Source of the DNA: Paracoccaceae bacterium
GTDB lineage: Bacteria; Pseudomonadota; Alphaproteobacteria; Rhodobacterales; Rhodobacteraceae
NCBI GenBank assembly: GCA_024742695.1
Contig: JANSXY010000004.1
Span: 62,001-126,000 of the forward strand
DNA length: 64,000 bases
Direction of reading: 5' to 3'
In this document: positions 16,823 to 30,725 of the stretch, one piece after another
How positions within the stretch are numbered: position 1 is the first letter of the stretch
How the letters are laid out: the number at the start of each line of letters is the position of its first letter
Notes under the pieces: generated by a model
Seen by the model: only the letters and a program-made list of their open reading frames with translations
What the model was told of the DNA's origin: nothing
Databases searched by the model: none
Made by a program: the position numbers and the translations under genes

Positions 16823-17041
16823 TTATTCCGCGTCGATTTCCGAGTCGGGATCGTTCAGCCTGATGACCGCCGAGGCCTGTTGAGCCACGGTATCGTCGGC
16901 ACGGGTGTAAAGCGTGCTCACTCCGGGCCCCAGCGCCATGAACCCGGTCGCCCCGACAACGATGATGATCCCGAGAATCAGTCCGTATTCCGCCGCCGAG
17001 GCCCCGGTTGTGTCTTTCAGGAACTTACCAACGCCTCGCAT
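16823..17041 (-). CDS. Flp family type IVb pilin
   Basis: A 72-residue Flp-type pilin, the subunit of Tad (tight adherence) pili. It has a short basic leader (MRGVGKFLKDTTG), the prepilin cleavage region GASAAEYGLILG near residues 13-24 and the single hydrophobic helix typical of the family. The acidic residue of the AAEY motif, needed for assembly in relatives, is present. The C-terminal part, about 35 residues, is polar and acidic. The Tad secretion genes (cpaABCEF) are not in the window, so this is an orphan pilin gene that needs apparatus encoded elsewhere. A 16-base palindrome lies about 106 bases upstream. Confidence 0.88.
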   Translation of the reverse strand: MRGVGKFLKDTTGASAAEYGLILGIIIVVGATGFMALGPGVSTLYTRADDTVAQQASAVIRLNDPDSEIDAE

Positions 17042-17146
17042 ATCACACCCTCACGTCGCTGCGGCTGAGAATGTAACCGACACCGGAGTGCGGCCGGAAT
17101 TCCTAAGGGCCGAACATTGCCAGATTACACAGGATTAACCTACCCA

Positions 17147-17162
17147 ACCTATACTTAGGGAT
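17147..17162. promoter_or_regulatory. palindrome upstream of Flp pilin
   Basis: ACCTATACTTAGGGAT contains CCTA-N4-TAGG. Near-identical sequence (14/16) occurs at 62971-62986 upstream of the unknown gene 62533-62937. Both sit upstream of leftward genes. The form resembles a short dyad operator of the LuxR type; the regulator is unknown. Confidence 0.4.
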
Positions 17163-17202
17163 GGGTAAATCATCAATGGTCGCACCGGCTCCGGTCGATC
17201 CG

Positions 17203-18681
17203 TCAGACCGAGAGGCAGATGTACTTCATCTCCAGGTAATCCTCGACACCGTGACTCGATCCCTCGCGGCCGAGGCCGGATTGCTTGACCCCGCCGAAGG
17301 GTGCGACCTCGGTCGAGATGATCCCGGTGTTCACCCCGACGATGCCGTATTCCAGCGCCTCCTGCACGCGGGTGATGCGGCCCACGTCGCGGGCATAGAA
17401 ATAGCTCGCCAGCCCGAAGATCGTGTCGTTGGCCAGCGCGATGACCTCGTCTTCGGTCTCGAAGCGGAACAGGGGCGCGAGCGGGCCGAAGGTTTCCTCC
17501 TTCGCGACCTTCATGGCCTGCGTGACCCCGGTCACCACCGTCGGTTCGAAGAAGGTGCCGCCCAGCGCGTGGCGCTTGCCGCCGGTGACGATCTGGCCGC
17601 CGCCCATGATCACGTCCTGGATATGCTCCTCGACCTTGTCGACGGCGGCGGCGTTGATCAGCGGACCGGTCTCGGTGCCGTCCTTCAGGCCGTCGCCGAC
17701 CTTCAGCGCGGCGACCGCCGCGGCGAGCTTCTCGGCAAACGCGTCATAGACCCCGGCCTGCACGTAGATCCGGTTCGCACAGACGCAGGTCTGGCCGTTG
17801 TTGCGGAACTTCGAGGCCATGGCCCCGGTCACCGCGGCGTCGAGATCGGCGTCGTCGAAGACGATGAAGGGCGCGTTGCCGCCCAGTTCCATCGAACACT
17901 TGATCACCTGCTCGGCGGCCTGGCGCAGCAGGATCCGCCCCACCTCGGTCGAGCCGGTGAAGGTAAGCTTTCGGATTGCGGGATTTTCGCAGAATTCCTT
18001 GCCGATATCCGAGGATTTCTTCGAGGTGATGACGGAAAGTATCCCTTTCGGCAGCCCCGCGCGTTCGCCCAGCACGGCCATGGCCAGTGCCGACAGCGGC
18101 GTTTCGGCCGCCGGCCGGGCGACGAAACCGCAGCCGACCGCCAGCGCCGGGCCGGCCTTGCGGGCGATCATCGCGTTGGGGAAGTTCCAGGGCGTGATCG
18201 AACCCACGACACCGATCGGTTGCTTGAGCACGGTGATCCGCTTGTCGCGCTGGTGGCCGGGGATGGTTTCACCGTAGATCCGCTTGGCCTCTTCGCCGAA
18301 CCACTCGATGAAACCGGCGCCATAGGCGATCTCGCCCTTCGCTTCGGCGAAGGGCTTGCCCATCTCGGCGGTCAGGATGCGGGCGAGATCGTCCTGGTTT
18401 TCCATCATCAGGTCGAACCAGCGCCGCATGACCTGCGCGCGCTCCTTGGCGGTGCGCGCCGCCCAGTCCTTCATCGCCTCGGCCGCCCCGGCGATCGCGC
18501 GGGCGGTTTCCGCCCGGCCGAGATCCGGCACCTCGCAGATCACGTCGCCGCGGGCGGGGTTGGTCACCGGGAAGGTCGCGCCGTCGTCGGCGGCCACCCA
18601 CTCGCCGGCCACGAAGGCGCGGGTTTCCAGAAGCCCCGGATCCTTCAGCAGGCTCTTGAGATCGGTCACGGAATCCAGCAT
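17203..18681 (-). CDS. gabD: NAD(P)-dependent succinate-semialdehyde dehydrogenase
   Basis: A 492-residue aldehyde dehydrogenase that oxidises succinate semialdehyde to succinate, the last step of GABA breakdown. Rossmann-type cofactor motif GSITPWNFPNAMIARKAG lies near residues 160-178, the catalytic glutamate is in ELGGNAPFIVFDDADLD (about 265-282) and the catalytic cysteine in NNGQTCVCANRIYV (about 298-311). The start ATG at 18681 is chosen because GAGGATTGC directly precedes it; the open frame reaches 13 codons further without a ribosome site. The length equals that of GabD. No GABA transaminase is adjacent, so the exact semialdehyde substrate is not proved by context. Confidence 0.88.
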   Translation of the reverse strand: MLDSVTDLKSLLKDPGLLETRAFVAGEWVAADDGATFPVTNPARGDVICEVPDLGRAETARAIAGAAEAMKDWAARTAKERAQVMRRWFDLMMENQDDLARILTAEMGKPFAEAKGEIAYGAGFIEWFGEEAKRIYGETIPGHQRDKRITVLKQPIGVVGSITPWNFPNAMIARKAGPALAVGCGFVARPAAETPLSALAMAVLGERAGLPKGILSVITSKKSSDIGKEFCENPAIRKLTFTGSTEVGRILLRQAAEQVIKCSMELGGNAPFIVFDDADLDAAVTGAMASKFRNNGQTCVCANRIYVQAGVYDAFAEKLAAAVAALKVGDGLKDGTETGPLINAAAVDKVEEHIQDVIMGGGQIVTGGKRHALGGTFFEPTVVTGVTQAMKVAKEETFGPLAPLFRFETEDEVIALANDTIFGLASYFYARDVGRITRVQEALEYGIVGVNTGIISTEVAPFGGVKQSGLGREGSSHGVEDYLEMKYICLSV

Positions 18682-18770
18682 GCAATCCTCCCCGCTTCGG
18701 TGCAGGATGATGCAAAGCACCGACAGCGCGGGTTGTCCAGCGGTGGTTTGGCGAAGGGAGAGCCGCGACG

Positions 18771-19565
18771 ATGAACTACGACGAAGCCTATGCCAACGCG
18801 CCCTTCATTCCCGGGGCCGACAGCTTTCCGCCGGCCTGGGCGAAGCGTACGGCGGCGCTGAAGGCGGCGCTGGGCGACAGGTTCCGTGCCGGGCTGCGCT
18901 ACGGTCCCGCGCCGCGCAACTGGTATCACCTGTGCCTGCCCGAGGCGGCGCCGAAGGGCCTCGCCGTGATCGTGCACGGCGGCTATTGGCTGCGGTTCTC
19001 GCCCGACGATTTCGGCCATCTCGCCGCCGGGGCGCTGGCGCGCGGCTGGGCGGTGGCGCTGCCGGCCTACACCCTGGCGCCAGCGGCGCGGATCGCCCAG
19101 ATCACCGCCGAGATCGGGGCCGCGGTGGCCGCGGCGGCGGCGGCGGTCGCGGGGCCGATCCGTATCGCCGGGCATTCGGCGGGCGGGCATCTGGCCGCGC
19201 GGATGGTCTGCGCCGATGCCCCCCTGCCAGCCGATGTCGCCGGCCGGATCGCGCACTGCCTGCCGGTCTCGCCGGTGGCGGACCTGCGGCCGCTGATGCG
19301 GACCTCGATGAATGCCGATCTGGCGATCGACAAGGCCGAGGCCGGCGGCGAAAGCCCGGTCTTGCGCCCACGCCGGCCGGGGCCGGCGGTGCATGTCTGG
19401 GTCGGCGGCGCGGAACGGCCGGTGTTTCTCGACCAGGCGCGGCGGCTTGGCAATGCCTGGGCCTGCCCGGTGACCATCGCTGCGGGCCGGCACCATTTCG
19501 ACGTGATCGAGGGGTTCGAGCATGCCGACAGCCCGCTGATGGCGGCGTTCCTCGGCTCTGCCTAG
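18771..19565 (+). CDS. alpha/beta hydrolase, kynurenine formamidase-like
   Basis: A 264-residue alpha/beta hydrolase. The oxyanion motif is HGGYWLRF near residue 67, the nucleophile elbow is GHSAGGHLAARM near 133-144, and a final HHFDVIEGF supplies the catalytic His. The HGGYW form is typical of arylformamidase/kynurenine formamidase and related carboxylesterases. The protein has no signal peptide. It is divergently transcribed from gabD (89 bases between starts), with no tryptophan genes nearby, so a general esterase role is equally possible. Its TAG stop and that of the opposing EamA gene share one CTAG (19562-19565). Confidence 0.78.
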   Translation: MNYDEAYANAPFIPGADSFPPAWAKRTAALKAALGDRFRAGLRYGPAPRNWYHLCLPEAAPKGLAVIVHGGYWLRFSPDDFGHLAAGALARGWAVALPAYTLAPAARIAQITAEIGAAVAAAAAAVAGPIRIAGHSAGGHLAARMVCADAPLPADVAGRIAHCLPVSPVADLRPLMRTSMNADLAIDKAEAGGESPVLRPRRPGPAVHVWVGGAERPVFLDQARRLGNAWACPVTIAAGRHHFDVIEGFEHADSPLMAAFLGSA

Positions 19566-20464
19566 GAACCGCCCCCGCGCCGGGCCTCGGCCTGCGCGCG
19601 GCGGTGGGCCAGGTGTTCGCGGTACAGCGTGTAGAGACCCGAGGCGATGATGATCGCCGCGCCCAGATAGGTCACGATGTCGGGCAGCGTGCCGAACACG
19701 AGAAAGCTGAACCCGGTGGTCCAGAAGATCATCGTGTACTGCAGCGGCGCGACGACGACGGCCTGCGCGATTTCCAGCGCCTTGATGACCAGGAATTCGC
19801 CCAGCCCGGCCGCCGCCGCGTAAAGCGCGAACAGCCAGACATGCTCGGGCGCGACCGGCCGCCAGACGAAGGGCTGCACCAGCGCCAGCAGCGCCACGCT
19901 GGTCACGGCGGTGAAGGCCACGGTCGTGACGGTCGGCTCGGTCGCGCCGAGCACGCGGGAAATCACCTGCCGCGCGGCGAACAGCAGCGCCGCGAGAACG
20001 ACGAGCAGATAGGCGGGATGGAACGAATCGAACCCCGGCCGGATGATGATCAGCGTGCCGGTGAAGCCCACGAGGATCGCGCTCCAGCGCCGGATGCCGA
20101 CCGGCTCGCCCAGCACCAGAAACCCCAGGATCGTCACGAAGAACGGTGCGGCGAAGGCGATCGACGTCGCGTCTGTCAGCGGGATGAATCCCAGCGCGGT
20201 CACGAACAACGTGGCCGAGATCGTCGCGCAGGCCCCGCGCAGGAACTGCAGGCCGGGTCGGCGGGTGCGCAGCGTCGACAGGCCCTTCACGGAGAGGTAG
20301 GCCAGCACCCCGGCCAACAGCCCGAGCTGCCGGATCCCGACGACCTGCATCGCGTGGTAGTCGGCGGTCATGAACTTGGCGATCGTGTCGGCGGCGGCGA
20401 AGAAGAACATCGACAGCGCCATCAAGAGGATACCCGCCGGGTTCGATGCCGGTGCCGGACTCAT
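19562..20464 (-). CDS. EamA/DMT-family transporter
   Basis: A 300-residue membrane protein with ten hydrophobic helices in two EamA repeats (about residues 8-140 and 150-285). Family-like segments include FFFAAADTIAKFM, FVTALGFIPLTDATSIAFA and ALEIAQAVVVAPLQYTMIFW. It acts in the inner membrane, probably as an exporter or exchanger of small metabolites; substrates of this family are not predictable. The ATG at 20464 begins family similarity. The gene overlaps the end of the convergent hydrolase gene by a shared CTAG stop. Confidence 0.88.
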   Translation of the reverse strand: MSPAPASNPAGILLMALSMFFFAAADTIAKFMTADYHAMQVVGIRQLGLLAGVLAYLSVKGLSTLRTRRPGLQFLRGACATISATLFVTALGFIPLTDATSIAFAAPFFVTILGFLVLGEPVGIRRWSAILVGFTGTLIIIRPGFDSFHPAYLLVVLAALLFAARQVISRVLGATEPTVTTVAFTAVTSVALLALVQPFVWRPVAPEHVWLFALYAAAAGLGEFLVIKALEIAQAVVVAPLQYTMIFWTTGFSFLVFGTLPDIVTYLGAAIIIASGLYTLYREHLAHRRAQAEARRGGGS

Positions 20465-20590
20465 CGCCTGATCCCCGTGCCCCGTCGCGCCATGCGCCGC
20501 CCCCGATGTCCGCTTGCCCCGGCAGGATCGCCGGATGCGACGGTGGCACAAGCCTGCGCCAGAGGCAAAAGGGATCGTCAGGCCGGAACG

Positions 20591-20622
20591 AAACGGGGCG
20601 GCGCCCGTCCGGCACCGCCCCG
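20591..20622 (-). terminator. rho-independent terminator of clpA
   Basis: On the minus strand CGGGGCGG / CCGCCCCG arms (20594-20601 and 20615-20622) are followed by TTTCGTT. This lies 22 bases beyond the clpA stop and fits a clpA terminator. Confidence 0.7.
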
Positions 20623-20643
20623 ATCCTTCCGATTCCCGGCGTG

Positions 20644-22980
<2,337 letters not shown>

Positions 22981-23196
22981 GTCACGTGCTCCTTGTCCCC
23001 GGGGTCGCCTGGGGTCGCCTGGCGGGTCTGCCCGGCGCCTCCGTCGACCGTTGCCTCATAGGCTTAAAGTTCGGTGGATTTCGGCGCGCTTCAAGCCCCT
23101 TTTTCGAATTACCCCTCCGGTCGGAGCCCGGCGGGGCAAAATGTGATCGGGCGGCGGACGGGTTGCCCGCGTGCCGGGCAGGCGCCGGAAGCGCGG

Positions 23197-23964
23197 TCAG
23201 AACCTGTCCTTGCGGGCGCGCACCTCGGCGAAGACCGCCACGTCGGGTCCGTCGGGCAGGCCCACGGTGGCGCGCACCTCCGGCGCATCGGCGCGCAGGA
23301 ACGGGTTGGTCGCCAGTTCGTCCGCCAGCCGCGACGGCACCGTCGGCCGGCCGGCGGCCCGCGCCGCCTCGATCTCGGCCGCGCGGGCGACCAGCGCCGC
23401 GTTGCCCGGCTCGATCGTCAGGGCGAAGCGCGCGTTGGCGGCGGTGTATTCGTGGCCCGAACAGACCAGCGTTTCGGGCGGCAGGGCGGCCAGTTTCGAC
23501 AGGCTGGCCCACATCGTCTCGGCGTCACCCTCGAACAGGCGGCCGCAGCCAAGCGCCATCAGGCTGTCGGCTGTGAAGACCAGGGCGGAGTCCGGGAAAT
23601 GAAAGGCGATATGGCCCATCGTATGCCCGGACACGTCGATCACCCGGCCTTCCGCCATGCCGACCCGGACGGTATCGCCCTCGGCCACCGCCTCGTCGAG
23701 GGGCGGCAGGCGGTGGGCATCGGCGGCGGCGCCGATCACCCGCGCGCCGGTGGCGCCCGCCAGCGCCGCGACGCCGCCGACATGGTCATGATGGTGGTGG
23801 GTGATCAGGATATGGCTGAGTTTCCAGTCGCGTTCGTCCAGGGCGGCGAGGATCGGCGCGGCCTCGGGCACGTCGACGCAGGCCGTGGCGCCGGTCGCGG
23901 CCTCATGGATCAGGTAGGCGTAATTGTCCGACAGGCAGGGTACCGTTACGAGATCCAGAGGCAT
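23197..23964 (-). CDS. gloB: hydroxyacylglutathione hydrolase (glyoxalase II)
   Basis: A 255-residue metallo-beta-lactamase-fold hydrolase that turns S-D-lactoylglutathione into D-lactate and glutathione, the second step of methylglyoxal detoxification. The di-metal motif [10 protein letters not shown] is at residues 55-64. Further ligands are in [11 protein letters not shown] and [14 protein letters not shown], the latter being the substrate-binding signature of glyoxalase II. The C-terminal HAGH-type domain is present. The ATG at 23964 begins family similarity; an open frame runs further upstream but is antisense to the methyltransferase. It is divergent from that methyltransferase, with 62 bases between starts. 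Confidence 0.94.
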   Translation of the reverse strand: MPLDLVTVPCLSDNYAYLIHEAATGATACVDVPEAAPILAALDERDWKLSHILITHHHHDHVGGVAALAGATGARVIGAAADAHRLPPLDEAVAEGDTVRVGMAEGRVIDVSGHTMGHIAFHFPDSALVFTADSLMALGCGRLFEGDAETMWASLSKLAALPPETLVCSGHEYTAANARFALTIEPGNAALVARAAEIEAARAAGRPTVPSRLADELATNPFLRADAPEVRATVGLPDGPDVAVFAEVRARKDRF

Positions 23965-24026
23965 GGCCTTTCCCCCCGATTTCCGTATTCTTGCCCGGAC
24001 TGTTGCCGAAGTGCCGGGCCGGTGCA

Positions 24027-24773
24027 ATGCATCTCGACGTCCTCGACCTGCGCAATTTCTACTATCGCACCGGTCTGGGACGGGTGGCGCAGAAGGCGAT
24101 CCGCGACCAGGTGACGGCGCTTTGGCCCGATGCCGCGGGCCAGACGGTGGTGGGCTTCGGCTTTGCCGTGCCGCTGTTGCGGCCGTTCCTGGAACGCGCG
24201 CGCCGGGTGATCGCGCTGATGCCGGGACAGCAGGGGGTGATGCCCTGGCCGTCCGGCCTGCCCAATGTCTCGGTACTGTGCGAGGAACGGCATTGGCCGG
24301 TCGAAACCGGGCGCGCCGACCGGCTGATTCTCCTGCATGCGCTGGATACGAGCGAGAACCCGGCGGCGCTGTTGCAGGAATGCTGGCGGGTGCTGGGCCC
24401 GGGCGGCCGCGCGCTGGTGATCGTTCCGAACCGCGCCGGGCTTTGGGCACGCCGCGACGTCACGCCCTTCGGCTTCGGCCGTCCCTACACGATGGGCCAG
24501 CTCGAGGCGCGGATGAGGGCCGAGGGCTTCGTGCCCGAACGCCATGCCTCGGCGCTCTACATTCCGCCGTCGCGGCGGCGATTCTGGCTGCGCAGCGCCG
24601 GGCTTTGGGAGGACATGGGCCGCCGCGTCTCGTCGGTCTGGTCGGGCGGTGTGCTGATGCTGGAGGTCTCCAAGCTTGTGCATGCGCCGCTTCGGCCCGG
24701 CCGCGCCGAGCCCGTGCGCCGGCCGCTCAAGGTGCTCGAAGGGATGCCCGCGCCCAGCGCCAAGCCGGTGTGA
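24027..24773 (+). CDS. class I SAM-dependent methyltransferase
   Basis: A 248-residue Methyltransf_11-like protein. It begins [19 protein letters not shown]; the AdoMet-binding region is [15 protein letters not shown] (about 47-61), and a post-I/II block [34 protein letters not shown] follows (about 100-135). The usual GxGxG is degenerate (GFGFAV). Such proteins sit next to gloB in many Rhodobacterales, but their substrate is not established. The ATG at 24027 is chosen because family sequence starts there; an in-frame ATG 36 bases upstream adds only unrelated residues. No terminator is obvious in the 273-base gap to atpH. Confidence 0.78.
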   Translation: MHLDVLDLRNFYYRTGLGRVAQKAIRDQVTALWPDAAGQTVVGFGFAVPLLRPFLERARRVIALMPGQQGVMPWPSGLPNVSVLCEERHWPVETGRADRLILLHALDTSENPAALLQECWRVLGPGGRALVIVPNRAGLWARRDVTPFGFGRPYTMGQLEARMRAEGFVPERHASALYIPPSRRRFWLRSAGLWEDMGRRVSSVWSGGVLMLEVSKLVHAPLRPGRAEPVRRPLKVLEGMPAPSAKPV

Positions 24774-24919
24774 GGCGCGCCTGCCGGGCGGGGATTCTGC
24801 GCGCCGATGCCCTGTTAGCGCCGCAAGCCCGCGGGGAAAAAAGGTCACACCTGACCCCGGTTTTGCCAAACCACTGAAAAAACGAACTTTTGCCTTCCGG
24901 CGTGCCGTGGCCAAGGCGG

Positions 24920-24948
24920 TTGCGGGGCGCGCGGCGCTCTGCTAGAGA
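24920..24948 (+). promoter_or_regulatory. candidate promoter of the atp operon
   Basis: TTGCGG at 24920-24925, a 17-base spacer and TAGAGA at 24943-24948 are a plausible sigma-70 promoter about 100 bases upstream of atpH. The match is moderate. The 273-base gap (24774-25046) otherwise holds an A-rich patch near 24836-24892 and no recognisable gene. Confidence 0.35.
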
Positions 24949-25046
24949 CGCCGCGAATTGGGTGGTGCGCGAAGGTGCACGCCACATTTGGCCCCTGTCT
25001 GGCACTCGCTCGGCGACCCCGGGGCAATGACATCGGAAGGGTGGAC

Positions 25047-25607
25047 GTGTCCGAAACAGCTTCGATTTCCGCGAGCATCGCCGCGCGTTACGCGACGGCC
25101 GTTTTCGAACTCTCCCGGGATGGCGGTGGGCTGCCGGCGCTCGAGGCCGATATCGAGGCGCTGGACGGTGCGCTGAAGGACAGCGCGGAGTTCCGCGCGC
25201 TGATCTCCTCGCCGGTCTACAGCCGCGAAGAGCAGTCCAGGGCCGTCGCCGCGCTGGCGCCGGGGCTGGGCCTGTCGGCGACCACCGCGAACGCGCTGCA
25301 ACTGATGGCCGGCAAGCGCCGCCTGTTCGTGCTGCCGCAGATGGTGTCGGCGCTGCGCGACATGATCGCCGAGGCCAAGGGCGAGGTCACCGCCGACGTC
25401 ACCGCCGCGCAGGCGCTGACGAAGGCGCAGGCCGACAAGCTCGTCAAGACGCTGTCGGCCAGTGTCGGCAAGACCGTCAAGCTCAACATGGCCGTCGATG
25501 AAAGCCTCATCGGCGGTCTCGTCGTCAAGGTCGGCTCGAAGATGATCGATACCTCGATCCGCTCGAAGCTCGCCCAACTCCAGAATGCAATGAAAGAGGT
25601 CGGATAA
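25047..25607 (+). CDS. atpH: F1F0 ATP synthase subunit delta
   Basis: A 186-residue delta subunit that links the F1 head to the peripheral stalk. The family pattern is [16 protein letters not shown] at the start and the C-terminal signature [29 protein letters not shown] (split across the last 40 residues). The start is GTG at 25047, with GGAAGG six bases upstream; the in-frame GTG at 25041 and the more upstream ATG are less likely. It begins the F1 operon atpHAGDC; the F0 genes must lie elsewhere, as usual in this order. Confidence 0.93.
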   Translation: MSETASISASIAARYATAVFELSRDGGGLPALEADIEALDGALKDSAEFRALISSPVYSREEQSRAVAALAPGLGLSATTANALQLMAGKRRLFVLPQMVSALRDMIAEAKGEVTADVTAAQALTKAQADKLVKTLSASVGKTVKLNMAVDESLIGGLVVKVGSKMIDTSIRSKLAQLQNAMKEVG

Positions 25608-27146
<1,539 letters not shown>

Positions 27147-27168
27147 GCGGCGGTGAAAGGACGGGGAC

Positions 27169-28038
27169 ATGCCCAACCTCAAGGATCTGAAGAACCGGAT
27201 CGGAAGCGTCACCTCGACGCGGAAGATCACCAAGGCGATGCAGATGGTCGCGGCGGCGAAACTGCGCCGCGCCCAGGATGCCGCCGAGGCCGCGCGGCCC
27301 TATGCCGAGCGGATGAACGCGGTGATGGGGGGGCTCGCCTCGGGCCTCGCCGGGTCGGACAGCGCGCCGCGGCTGCTGGCCGGCACCGGCAGCGACCAGG
27401 TGCACCTGCTCGTGGTGATGACCGCGGAACGCGGGCTCTGCGGCGGCTTCAACTCCACCATCGTCCGGCTCGCCCGGCAGCGGATCGCGGAGCTGACGGC
27501 GCAAGGCAAGACGGTCAAGATCCTGACCGTCGGCAAGAAGGGCCGCGAACAGCTCAAGCGCGACCATGCGAAGCTGTTCGTCGCGCATGTCGACCTGTCC
27601 GAGGTCAAGCGGATCGGCTACGACAACGCCCAGTCGCTGGCGCGTGACCTGATCCAGCGCTTCGACGCCGGTGAATTCGACGTCGCGACGATCTTCTTCA
27701 ACCGCTTCCAGTCCGTGATCGCCCAGGTGCCGACCGCGCAGCAGGTGATCCCGGCGGTGTTCGAGGACGCTGGCGAGGCGTCGGCGCTTTACGACTACGA
27801 ACCCTCCGAGGAGGGTATCCTGGCCGACCTGCTGCCGCGCGGGGTCGCGACGCAACTGTTCACCGCGCTTCTGGAAAACGCCGCCTCGGAACAGGGCGCG
27901 CGGATGACCGCGATGGACAACGCCACGCGCAACGCCGGCGACATGATCGAACGCCTGACGATCGAGTACAACCGCACCCGCCAGGCCGCGATCACCAAGG
28001 AACTCATCGAAATCATCTCGGGCGCCGAGGCGCTCTGA
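27169..28038 (+). CDS. atpG: F1F0 ATP synthase subunit gamma
   Basis: A 289-residue central shaft of F1. The N-terminal helix has [20 protein letters not shown], and the conserved C-terminal helix has [20 protein letters not shown]. Full length for the family. It starts 22 bases after atpA with GAAAGGACGGGG upstream, and ends 18 bases before atpD. Confidence 0.97.
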   Translation: MPNLKDLKNRIGSVTSTRKITKAMQMVAAAKLRRAQDAAEAARPYAERMNAVMGGLASGLAGSDSAPRLLAGTGSDQVHLLVVMTAERGLCGGFNSTIVRLARQRIAELTAQGKTVKILTVGKKGREQLKRDHAKLFVAHVDLSEVKRIGYDNAQSLARDLIQRFDAGEFDVATIFFNRFQSVIAQVPTAQQVIPAVFEDAGEASALYDYEPSEEGILADLLPRGVATQLFTALLENAASEQGARMTAMDNATRNAGDMIERLTIEYNRTRQAAITKELIEIISGAEAL

Positions 28039-29481
<1,443 letters not shown>

Positions 29482-29490
29482 GGGGGCGAA

Positions 29491-29892
29491 ATGGCCGACA
29501 CGATGCAGTTCGACCTCGTTTCGCCGGAGAAGCGGCTTGCGTCGCTCGCGGCGCGCGAGGTGCGCATTCCGGGCGCCGACGGCGACATGACGGCGATGCC
29601 GGATCATGCGCCGGTGATCACCACGCTGCGCCCCGGCATCCTGACCGTGGTCGGCGCCGACGGGGCGAGCCAGTCCTTCGCCGTGACCGGCGGCTTCGCC
29701 GAGATCGGCACCGGCGGCGCATCTGTCCTGGCCGAGAAGGCGATGCCCGCGGGCGATGTCAGCGCGTCGGTGATCGAGGCGCTGATCGCCGATGCCCAGG
29801 CCCAGGCGGCCGAGGCCCCGGCCGAGGCGAAGGACGCCGCCGAGAAGGTCGTGGCCGACATGCAGGCCCTGAGGGGCGCGCTGGGCGTCTGA
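29491..29892 (+). CDS. atpC: F1F0 ATP synthase subunit epsilon
   Basis: A 133-residue epsilon subunit with the beta-barrel N-terminal domain (QFDLVSPEKRL, PGADGDMTAMPDHAPVITTLRPG, about 6-50) and an Ala-rich helical C-terminal part. It couples the rotor to F1 and can inhibit hydrolysis. The last gene of the operon; a strong terminator follows 22 bases after the stop. No inhibitor zeta subunit is seen in the window. Confidence 0.96.
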   Translation: MADTMQFDLVSPEKRLASLAAREVRIPGADGDMTAMPDHAPVITTLRPGILTVVGADGASQSFAVTGGFAEIGTGGASVLAEKAMPAGDVSASVIEALIADAQAQAAEAPAEAKDAAEKVVADMQALRGALGV

Positions 29893-29914
29893 CCCGAATA
29901 CATCCGAACGCAGG

Positions 29915-29941
29915 GCCCCGCCGTCATGGCGGGGCTTTTTT
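29915..29941 (+). terminator. rho-independent terminator of atpHAGDC
   Basis: Perfect 8-base stem GCCCCGCC / GGCGGGGC around loop GTCAT, followed by six T (29936-29941). This is the clearest terminator in the window. Confidence 0.93.
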
Positions 29942-29983
29942 CGTTGTCGGGGCCGGTTATTCCGGCTGCGTGAGGCATGTGTG

Positions 29984-30298
29984 ATGAGTCGGCGGGTCAG
30001 GCGAATACTGTTTCGGGCGGCGTTGGCCGGTATCGGCGTCGCGGCTGGGGTCCAGTGGATTTCCGGCGGTCTGTCGCCGCCGTTTCTGGCCCTCTTCCTG
30101 GCGGCAATGGCCGTGGTCCTGATCGTCGCCGCGCTGGATGCGCTGGCCAGCGGGCAGGCCGTCATCGGTGGCATGATCCTTGCCCGACGCCGGGCGCCAC
30201 GCGTCTTCGCCGTCTATGTCTGGGTGATGCTGTTCGGTGGCGGCCTGACGATGGCGGGCCTTGCCGTTTTCAGCCTCGTCACCGGGGGCGGACCGTGA
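29984..30298 (+). CDS. small membrane protein, unknown
   Basis: A 104-residue protein with three likely membrane helices (about residues 10-28, 33-52 and 73-98) and basic N-terminus MSRRVRRILFR. I recognise no family. The ATG at 29984 has a GAGG eight bases upstream; GTG at 29981 is an alternative. It stands alone between the atp terminator and the H-lectin gene (66-base gap). Function unknown. Confidence 0.6.
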   Translation: MSRRVRRILFRAALAGIGVAAGVQWISGGLSPPFLALFLAAMAVVLIVAALDALASGQAVIGGMILARRRAPRVFAVYVWVMLFGGGLTMAGLAVFSLVTGGGP

Positions 30299-30364
30299 GG
30301 CGATGCAGGCCGGCCTTTCCCCGCACCATCCGAACGGCTAGGGTGGCGGTGTAAGGGGTTCGCC

Positions 30365-30712
30365 ATGCGCCATGTTGCCGGTCACTGTCTCGGGATCGAC
30401 CAGGGGTCGGTCGTGCTGTTTTCGGATCACGAGGACGGCGGCGCGATGTGGACGGGCAGTGGCCCGCGCGCCGTGCGCCGGCGGATAGATTTCGGCGATG
30501 CCTTCCGTGATCCGCCCGTCGTGCATGTCGCCCTGACGATGTGGGACATGGATCGCGCGGCGAACGCGCGGTGCGACCTTGCCGCCGAAGCGGTGGAGAC
30601 CACCGGCTTCACCGTGGTTTTCCGAACCTGGGGAGACAGCCGGATCGCCCGCGTCCGGGTCGACTGGATGGCGCTGGGCGCGGTCTGGGCCGCGGACGAC
30701 TGGCGGCTATGA
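30365..30712 (+). CDS. H-type lectin domain protein
   Basis: A 115-residue protein made up almost wholly of one H-type lectin (discoidin C-terminal-like) domain. The pattern includes VLFSDHEDGGAMWTG near 17-31, VRRRIDFGDAFRDPPVVHV near 37-55, LTMWDMDRAANAR near 57-69 and a final TGFTVVFRTWGDSRIARVRV with DWMALG. In eukaryotes such domains bind GalNAc on cell surfaces. Here there is no signal peptide, so it is probably cytoplasmic or released otherwise. Its role in bacteria is unknown. It converges on prs with a 13-base gap. Confidence 0.7.
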   Translation: MRHVAGHCLGIDQGSVVLFSDHEDGGAMWTGSGPRAVRRRIDFGDAFRDPPVVHVALTMWDMDRAANARCDLAAEAVETTGFTVVFRTWGDSRIARVRVDWMALGAVWAADDWRL

Positions 30713-30725
30713 CGGCCGCGCCGTC

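Noticed and set aside
24774..25046. Possible small gene between the methyltransferase and atpH
   Set aside because: Short frames exist but lack a ribosome site and a plausible protein; the stretch is better explained as the promoter and leader of the atp operon.
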